Position numbers and translations under genes: made by a program
NCBI GenBank assembly: GCA_036874045.1
Contig: CM072336.1
Span: 1,942,001 to 2,006,000 of the forward strand
Source: Cymodocea nodosa
Taxonomy: Eukaryota; Streptophyta; Magnoliopsida; Alismatales; Cymodoceaceae
Length of the DNA stretch: 64,000 nucleotides
Direction of reading: 5' to 3'
Shown: positions 53,604-64,000 of the stretch, piece by piece
Position numbering within the stretch: position 1 is the stretch's first letter
Layout: each line of letters opens with the position of its first letter
Notes under the pieces: generated by a model
Told to the model about the DNA's origin: nothing
What the model saw: only the letters and a program-made list of their open reading frames with translations
The model's database searches: none

Positions 53604-53608
53604 TTTAT

Positions 53609-54604
53609 GTTCCCATTTCATATGATGCTTGTAATATTATCGAACTATGAGTGACAATTCAATGAATCGTATTAAAGACCAGTAATTGCAAGTAAGTGTC
53701 ACAATGGTCGTGTTCTAATTGATTGTAGCTATTGACGCTTATTTACGTCCCTAAACAATGCTTTTTTCCTCTCATTTTCCATTAACCCACAAGCAGCCTG
53801 GGACAATGTGGAAACCTTTTTTATACATTTGAAATATTCGACTGATCGTGAGTACAATTTTGGGATCACATTTGTCTGTTCGTTAAAAATGTATCGTACA
53901 CGTTGAAATATAAAAATATTCCCACAAGTATATGCTTTAGGAGAGACAAATCCTCTAAGGCTGCATTTAAAACTGTGGTTAACTTACAATTTCTTAGAAA
54001 ATTATTTTATTAGAAAGTAATACTGTTGACAGATTTTGTACGGTTTATGTAAATGAAAATTATAAAGATGATCTTGAAAATTTAAGGAAATATTTAAGTT
54101 AAGACAAAGTCATGCGTAGATAAAAAAGAATCAAAGTCGTGATGACAAGTTACTTATACGAGTTAAAATCTACCACTTACTCTTAATAAATTTTAAATTA
54201 AATTTTTACTAGAGATCAGAATTTATTTTCATGTAGTGGTAAAAAATATAAAAAATTATAAATTTAAAAAAATAATATTTTTTTTTTTACAAAATTTAGA
54301 TTAGCTCAAGATCTTAAAGTCTTTTTCCCTTTTTTCACGAGTTTTGATGAAATACAAAATGTCACGTCACTGAAAAAAAAAAAAAAAACACTACAGCTTT
54401 AACTCTCACCGTCGATCCGTTCTAGCAGATTTCGGCAGTCGCACCAAACTCGAAGGAAATGCCTTCGAATTTCTCCTGATTCTTTCTAAGATCGACCCAC
54501 AAACCAAAACACCAAACTCGATCAACGCGAACGAAAACAAGAGAAAGACGAGTGTTATATACACGATAGATTGCACGCACGAAAGAGGTGAGGTTTAGCT
54601 CGTG
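53609..54604. other. Intergenic region downstream of the cysteine oxidase gene
   Basis: No gene supported. AT-rich. An A15 run lies at about 54374-54389. The right end is the likely 3'UTR of the minus-strand gene ending at 54605. Confidence 0.45.
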
Positions 54605-56270
54605 TCAATGGTCATCTTCTTCGTTGTCGTCATCATCTTCTTCTTCAAAGTCCACGGCGAGCTCCGGTCCAAGATATGGCGCGCCGACCACGATCAGGTC
54701 GTCCGGCAGGGGCCGCTCCTTCAAGATCGCAAAACCTGCAACACGACAGATTGAAGTTGGGTACGTATATATGGCTGACGGTAGAATTAACGAACGTCTC
54801 GTTTTCGGCGTGCGTGGATGCGTACTTACCATCAATGAAAGGGATCCGGATGTCGGAGAAGTAGGTGGCCGGCCGACCTTGCCCCTCCGAGTACGGCGGA
54901 GCCAGGACGTCGAGTATGGCGCACGGAGCTAAGGCGGTGAAGGAGTGTATGTTGCCGCCGCTGGTTGGGAACAATACCGATGGCTGCGAGGTTTTGTCAA
55001 GGACCACGTCGTCCATGACAACTCTTGCCAGACCACCTGCACCGCCAACATGGACGACATGATGCTTAGCACGCAGCAAAGTTCACCTTGCACGGCAAAA
55101 AATGGTTTCACAATTTGTTTCTTCTACGGACGGCATTGAAGATGAAAAAAGATCAACGTCGACATCATAAATCCAATTCAACCCCAAAGACGGAGGTATA
55201 TATATCTTGTATTATGCAGAATAAGTCCCTTCCAATCATAACCCTAAAGTCGATCGGAAAAAAATATATGTCAAAGATTTATTTTAAATATAATTTTGAT
55301 TTTTTAATTATAAATTAATGTGTTTAAATTGTAGGATTAAAAATGAATCGAACGACGCGCGCTAATATTAGTAATTGTCATAGAAGAAAAAAGCTTATGT
55401 ATTTTCTATACGTAAGTCTGGAGTCGCTCCCTCCTGTTAATACCTATTTAAGTATTAACTATAGACATTTGATTGTCAGAAAGGATACTAAAGATACAAG
55501 CAAAGGCACTACCATGGTATAAAATATTAACCATGGTTTTGTTTATTTCACCGGCGATCTTATCAACGGGATGAGGTTGACTTTGGGCAAGACCACTACT
55601 ATTTGAAGGAAATATGATAATACTAAAGATAAACGTAAGAAATGCAGCAAATAAATGCTCACAGTTTCTGTGTTTCGGATCTGGTGGCTTCACCCAGTCG
55701 TAAGATCTAACAAGCACAGAGCCATACAGGACTTTGCTGAGAACCACCATCTCCGGGTGGTCATGCAATGGAAGCCGTGCTCCGGCCGGAAAGCAGAAGA
55801 CCCCGATCTGTCGAACAAAACCAAACCCACCACCGTCAGAAATCGCGACGCCCACTCGGAACAGAGCATAAGCTATAAAGCCACCACTCGTACCGAGAAC
55901 TGGTCGCATTCATGGATGTGTATGTACGTGAGATTCTCCAGCCTGCACCCGGCGATCAGCCCGTTATCGTCGTCATCATCAGCATCATCGGTGGTTGCTT
56001 CCTCACAATCGGACCCGTTGATCCCCAAATCGACGGCTTCCATGGTGCCTGCAGGCATATGCTCTTATTAATAAACTCTACCTATTCACACACACTGTAA
56101 TTAATCGATCAATCCAACTTCGTGCGTCGGTAATGTTGGGTACCAAGATGGTCTTGTAACCAGCGGATCTCGTCGAGGTGAGGGACGTGACCCTCGTACC
56201 CACGGAAGATCATGCTGCATCTTTCGTAGAGCTCTTGCACCTTGCTGTTCTCCACGTACTGGAACTCCAT
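54605..56270 (-). CDS. Plant cysteine oxidase (thiol dioxygenase, PCO family)
   Basis: Five coding exons, 56270-56144, 56048-55894, 55807-55663, 55036-54830 and 54735-54605, join in phase to 254 codons plus stop. The cupin core shows the iron-binding triad: His109 and His111 (LPLHDHPEM) and His173 (GGNIHSFTA). Also present are SKVLYGSVLVRSYDWV and ILDVLAPPYSEGQGRPATYF, all typical of PCOs. These enzymes use O2 to oxidise N-terminal cysteine, for example of ERF-VII factors, targeting them to the N-degron pathway, and so act as oxygen sensors in cytosol and nucleus (family knowledge). Two acidic tracts stand out: DDADDDDD at 63-70, just before the cupin, and a terminal EEEDDDDNEEDD tail. The ATG at 56270 gives a short N-terminus (MEFQYVENSKVQELY) that aligns to the usual VQxLY start, so I preferred it. 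Exons are GC-rich compared with the introns. Confidence 0.9.
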
Positions 56271-59200
56271 AGCGGAAGCCAACACCAGCAGCGCAGCGGC
56301 AGGATGAACGGAACAAGCAGAAGTTGGCGTTGATAAGAACTACTGAGAAACCGGGGATTTGGGTTTGGAGTTCATATTTATCCACTCAGGGGGGAGGGAC
56401 GGTGATGATAGAAAACAGAGTTCCACGGGCACTTGTAGGAGAGGAAACGGTGTGCCGCCCGCATGGATTTTCCAGGGGCATATTTCCATGGTCCCGTAAT
56501 CACAGATTTGTACGCAATCCGGGACTCCGGGGGGAGGGGAATGGTGCCGCACACCTCTTTACCGCTCACCGCACTTTGTACCCACCGTTGCAGCCACATG
56601 TTTCGGAGGAAAAGGTAAAAGTGCACTTCGTGATTGGTCGATTTGGTTGACCGATGGTGGGAGGAGACGTGCGGTTGGGCCGTCCGGCTTCAAGGCTGGG
56701 TGCAGCGGACGCATGGGCCATGGATCTGTGTCCACCGAAGCCGGTGGGAAGTCTTTCTTTTTGGTAGTGAGCTAAAATTATTTAAATACATTTTTAATAT
56801 CCAAGTCGGAGAGTCATGTGTAAGGATGATGTGCTCCCAAACAAAAACCGGTTTTTCCGATTTTTTTATAAAATATTATCATCATCATCGATTAGAAGTA
56901 TGAAATCATGTGATTACGTCTTTTTAATTGCAATCATACCCAGTACTAAAACCTTTCCCGTAGATTTTTTTTCTTTTTCAGTGTATACGATAATATAATA
57001 TATTTTCCCTGGAAGCATTCTGTCATTATTTGTAAACGTCGACTGTGATTACAAGATTTGCCGACGTGCAAAATAAGAAGTGATTTGCGGACGAAAATTG
57101 CAGAAGAAGTCTTATATTTATAAATATTTTAAATTGCATCCTTGATCTAGAATATCTTTTACGCAAGTCCACGTGAAAGGTAACGAGCAGGTGGCGCACA
57201 GAACGAGATGGTCTCCGGTTTATCTGGCAAGCGTTGGATGGTTTCCCATAGAATTTACTATTTATTATTGCGTACTTCTATGGGAAAATATTTATATATG
57301 ATATTTCAACTTGACCAACTTGTAGCGTCTTTGCAAGGTGATTCTAATGTTACCGATGGTGACGGCCTTAAAGTTTGGATCCCGATCCATCTGATTTTCG
57401 GAAGTTGGTTGGTATGGTTGATGATGATAATTAGCTAATTACCACATGCAGTTTGAGCCTCCCTCTACTTCTCTGTTCAACTTCGGATCATGTTCTGTAT
57501 CTTTAAACTTCAAATTTTGTTGTTGTTCTTCAATCTTCATTTGTGGTCTCGTCCATTTAAATTCCTTTTTTAATCTTTGAAAATTAAATTAACGCCTAGC
57601 ACATGTAAAAAAATTGTATTTTTGAATATTATCGAAGGAAAAGGCCTGCTGTAGTTTCTACTTTTTTCAAACCATCTTCAATCTTTGTGCATTTTAATCT
57701 TTTGGATTTATTCTTTTGCTGTGTTGATTTACTTTTAACAGCTTGTGGTGTTGTTTGACTTTAATGTGGACTTTTACTTGATTTCATAAATGGAATTCTT
57801 CTTTTTTTAAATTAAATAAAAAAAGTAGATGAATTAATTAAGGTAAAATCTAAATCGTGAAAGCATATTTAGATGACATGTAAAAGAGGAAGTATAAAAT
57901 AAAAACAAAATAGACTTGAGATGACAAAAGGGGCTTAAGAAAATTACAAATAGATAAAAGGTAGAAAATCACTTTTCTCAGTTATGTTCAACAATATCTA
58001 CCAAGTGTCTGTTCGTGGTGATCCGTAAACTTCATTACGTTTCTCAATTTCATGATCTTTTGTAAAATGATTTTCAAATTTTAACTCGACATTATTTCTG
58101 TGACAAGCGCCACATGGCAGTTTGTCGATTTTATTTATTTAATTTTTTTTTTTTTTTCCCAAATGCAGTCGCGATCGTTTTGCCCAGGCAATGTCGACAT
58201 TGGCGGCTCGTTGGTTTTTGAAAAATTGACATAACGAGATGGTTAGGATTAGAATAAAAATGCTGGTTATGTTATCGTAACTGGCGTCAAGAAATCTAAA
58301 AGGTTATTGAATAAAGCACAGTACAAAGTAAAAGATAATTAATAACAAAAGGACATCATAAAGGAAAGATCATTTGATTCCCTTTTCTACAATAACTTTA
58401 CTTCAATTTTTAAATACCAAATATATTTATAAAGACAAACGCAAAGGTCACTGACCACTAAGATCTCATAAAAAGAGTTGACAGCTCGTCGTTAACGTTG
58501 TTCGAGTTCGACCGCAGGTGCGTTTGAAAGGAAAAATTCGTGTCGTCTTTCGCTACTACTATTTTTGGTTCGTTGTTTTGACAACGATAACAATTCATCC
58601 AAATTTAAAATCAGTAAAATCAACGCCCGACGATTATTAAAAAAATGAAGTTGGATCTCAGTTGTGATCGTACGTAAGATCACGACCCCGCCCCTTTTTT
58701 TTTTCCAGCACCGTGGGCAATCAAATCCAGTGTCGGACTAGAGCTGTTGGTGTCACGCGCGGTCGGGTTGGGGGCCCGGGCCCATTGTGTGTGTTTCCTT
58801 TTGCGTGACCTTTTCGTACTGTTCTTCTTCTACCTTTTTTTTTTTTTTAATCATGGGTGGGGCACCAAAATGGTATAACCAATCGCTTCGGATTTCCGCA
58901 GTTAGCAATTTCGAGGTGAACGACAGTTTTTTTTTTTTCGAGTTAAAATAATTGACAGGTAAACAAATTAATAAACACGTGAATGTTGTTGATGGAAATG
59001 ATTAACTTCGTTCGTTCGTTTGTTGTTTGACCTTACTTTACTTTACAATTATCTGAAAAAACAACAGAAGAACAGGACTGCAATTTTTCCTAATAGTTGT
59101 TCTCTTATATTTATAATCAAATGAATGATCAGATTAAGTTGAAATTTTATTGTTCATTTTTAACTAGTTGTTCTACAATCTGAATGATCGGATCAAATAT

Positions 59201-59636
59201 TAAAGCAGGCGAGAATCAATTTTAAAGGAAAAACCAATGACTTATCTTACTATAATTTTACACGTACGTTGTTTTAGTAGAGATCTTTTTAGGGGGATGA
59301 AACATTGCACGTTTGAGTCGAAACTTTGTCAAAAGTTTTGGAAGATGAAGTTTCAAAGATTGTAGCATTAATGAAACTAACGCAGCTATGATTACGTGCG
59401 TTTAACTTTTTTCTTTAATTCTATGATTTTTGGAAAAGTGAAGTATTGAGTGTTATGTGAATTTTTTAAAATTACCTTCAATTTTATGTTAACGATATTG
59501 TAAAATTGTGACTTTGGAAAATTTTTTCTTCCTAGAATTACATCCAAACCTACCTTCTTATTAACACGTATGGACTCTCTTACCCATTTATTTTGCCCTT
59601 TTTAAGTGGCCATAGTCCAAACCACAAAAACGCCCA
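56271..59636. other. Divergent intergenic region between the cysteine oxidase and RPS6 genes
   Basis: Both genes point away from this 3.4-kb region. The part next to the oxidase (56271-56750) is GC-richer and presumably holds its promoter and leader. The remainder is AT-rich with T-runs and no supported gene. A GGGCCCGGGCCCA palindrome-like word lies at about 58770-58785. Confidence 0.5.
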
Positions 59637-59644
59637 TGGGCCCA
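59637..59644 (+). promoter_or_regulatory. Site II element (TGGGCCCA) of the RPS6 promoter
   Basis: A palindromic TGGGCCCA lies about 80 bases upstream of a telo-box and about 105 upstream of the TATA box. Site II (TGGGCY) plus telo-box is the well-known architecture of plant ribosomal protein promoters, bound by TCP factors. Confidence 0.7.
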
Positions 59645-59716
59645 AGTCCATACTAAAAAAAAAAGCTCCACAATCATGATCGGCGTCCGACGGTGGAGAT
59701 CGACCTAAAATTCACA

Positions 59717-59725
59717 AAACCCTAA
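59717..59725 (+). promoter_or_regulatory. Telo-box (AAACCCTAA) of the RPS6 promoter
   Basis: An exact AAACCCTAA lies just upstream of the TATA box at 59743-59749. In plant translation genes this motif works with site II elements to drive expression in dividing cells. Confidence 0.8.
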
Positions 59726-59742
59726 TCACCATCCGTCAGCCA

Positions 59743-59749
59743 TATATAA
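59743..59749 (+). promoter_or_regulatory. TATA box of the RPS6 gene
   Basis: TATATAA lies 117 bases before the ATG at 59866, giving an expected leader of about 90 bases that is rich in GA and contains no upstream ATG that I can see. Confidence 0.6.
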
Positions 59750-59865
59750 TACTGCAGAACCGCCCCGACGCCGATAGCCGAGAGAGGGAGAGGTGAGAGT
59801 GAGCGGCGACGTGCGTCGGAGAGCCGAGTTTACCGAAGCGTCTCGCGCTGTGATCTTTTCCCATC

Positions 59866-62560
<2,695 letters not shown>

Positions 62561-64000
62561 ATATTTCGAAATTTTTAGATGGAGGATGTGGTTTTAGAAG
62601 GTGCTTTGGGATAAAATTAAACCTTATGCGTAAGCAAGAGACATTGTTTTGGTTTTTTTGTTTCCGTGGTCCTTTACTTTTTGCCAACATTTGAGATCAT
62701 ATATTCTCTTCGTGGATTCCGTTTTACGCATCGTTCGTAATTCTTAAGCCCTTGAGACTTGGTGAATGCCACCCACTTACATGATATGTAAGTATCTACT
62801 TTTGCATGATAATTTTGAGATTCAGTATGTGATTTTAAAGAAAAATTTTGTACAATCTTAATTTCATATCAATTTTATGATAACGAAAATTATGAAATTT
62901 TGAGTTATATAAAATTTGTTTTTAATGTAGTCTGTATTTTAAAATTGGATTGTGTCAATTGAGTGAGTACGCGAAATTATTAGAATTAAATTTTGAAAAT
63001 CAGTTGGAATTATATCCCTATAGGATTTTATGACTACCTGAAAATCCATAAAAATGGATCCAGGTTTGTGGTGGAGACTGGGAGTTCTCGCTTCTTAGTG
63101 CATTTTTTTTCCTGTTTCTGCTATGTTTTGGAATCTTGCCTGGGTTTTGTATATGGTGTGAGAACGGTTCTTGTGCCCACGCATTGCATGCGAAAGTTAA
63201 GCGTAGGATTTGGTATTGTAAATCGTATTCCGGTTTACGAGAGAACTTAAGTCCAGAAATGGACCTCCATATCAATAACAACTGCGGCACCTTTAAGGCT
63301 CAGCTGTCACTCGAGATCATTGAAGAGAATTCTAAATCGATCTTCAATCAATGACCTTGTGCGTGGGGTATGTATCTGTTATGATTTGTTTGTTTCATTT
63401 GATTAAAAATGTTTATGGTAAGGGACTATTAGACGTCTTTTATATAGAGATAAAAGGTAAATCATATAAGATATGTTCCACGTCGAGGACCAATTCTACC
63501 TTTTGTTTTGTAGTTTTAGCGTATAAAAAGTAGTCAATCATCTAATTTAGCTAACTACCCATCGACGCAGCTAGTCCAATTCATCTAGTGAAAGATTTGT
63601 GTCAACATAGGATTATTATTAGGCTTAAATTTTATTAAGAAAATTGACTCCTTTCGTAATTACCCACCTCAAATAGTTCAATTGCTAATTACGAAAATGG
63701 CCAATCTTACAATGAATTAGATCGAAATTTCTCGTCTCGTTTTAAATTTAAAGGTCTAAGTGGACTTACATGGATTGATTTCAATTCCTCGACAAAAGGA
63801 AGGAAAGAGCGTTATCAATAGGGTCAAATTTCCTAGAGGTATCTTTAAAAAACAATTACAGATGTGTTTGCATATCATTTTATAGAAACCGTGTGGATTT
63901 TAACATTAAATCTAATAAGAATTTTATATTGATTCAATGGCCTTAAAATTGACAAATTTTTGTTAATTTTGTCATTGATTTTTAAATCAAAAAATATAAA
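62561..64000. other. RPS6 3'UTR and intergenic DNA to the window end
   Basis: The first ~250 bases are the likely 3'UTR. Beyond that, short open frames on both strands around 63000-63530 show no recognisable motif. No element or RNA gene was recognised. Confidence 0.5.

Noticed and set aside
54645-55909. Several overlapping frames in the cysteine oxidase region on both strands as separate genes
   Set aside because: They are shadows or intron read-through of the five-exon oxidase gene.

Overview
The window is nuclear DNA from a flowering plant. Evidence is spliced genes with canonical plant GT-AG introns, a plant-type histone H3.3, a non-epsilon 14-3-3, a plant cysteine oxidase, telo-box/site II ribosomal promoter motifs, Athila and Ty1/copia retrotransposons, LINE relics and a Tourist-like MITE. 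GC-rich first exons next to AT-rich introns suggest a monocot, perhaps not a grass; this is inference.

Layout: (1) 1-10.3 kb, a pinin-like splicing gene (+, 10 coding exons) whose 3-kb intron carries a dead LINE reverse transcriptase. (2) 10.4-17.3 kb, three plus-strand genes: a small Cys/His-motif protein, the TRAPP subunit TRAPPC2L and histone H3.3 with a 5'UTR intron. (3) 18.1-37.0 kb, two nearly identical 4.3-kb direct copies of an alcohol dehydrogenase-like gene (-). Both are complete 10-exon, 380-codon frames. They are separated by about 10 kb of fossil retroelement DNA (copia Gag-like piece, Athila-type Ty3/gypsy) and a 30-bp minisatellite. (4) 37-43 kb, gene-poor DNA with long G runs, an RNase H relic and a Tourist-like MITE sitting in one unit of a tandem repeat. 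(5) 43.0-46.4 kb, a 14-3-3 gene (-). (6) 48.5-53.6 kb, an old broken Ty1/copia element with both LTRs and a perfect 5-bp target duplication. (7) 54.6-56.3 kb, a plant cysteine oxidase gene (-). (8) 59.6-62.6 kb, ribosomal protein S6 (+), with a GC-AG intron and a 310-bp tandem duplication in another intron.

The host genes are independent housekeeping or stress genes (splicing, vesicle tethering, chromatin, phosphoprotein binding, oxygen sensing, translation). ADH and the cysteine oxidase are both tied to low-oxygen physiology in plants, but nothing in the sequence shows that they are linked functionally. All exon joins were built by hand from splice sites, phase and family alignment. Every host gene given closes in frame at a plausible family length. 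I found no clearly new biological system. The most interesting items are the diverging ADH pair, the MITE with an internal empty site, and the GC-AG intron in RPS6.
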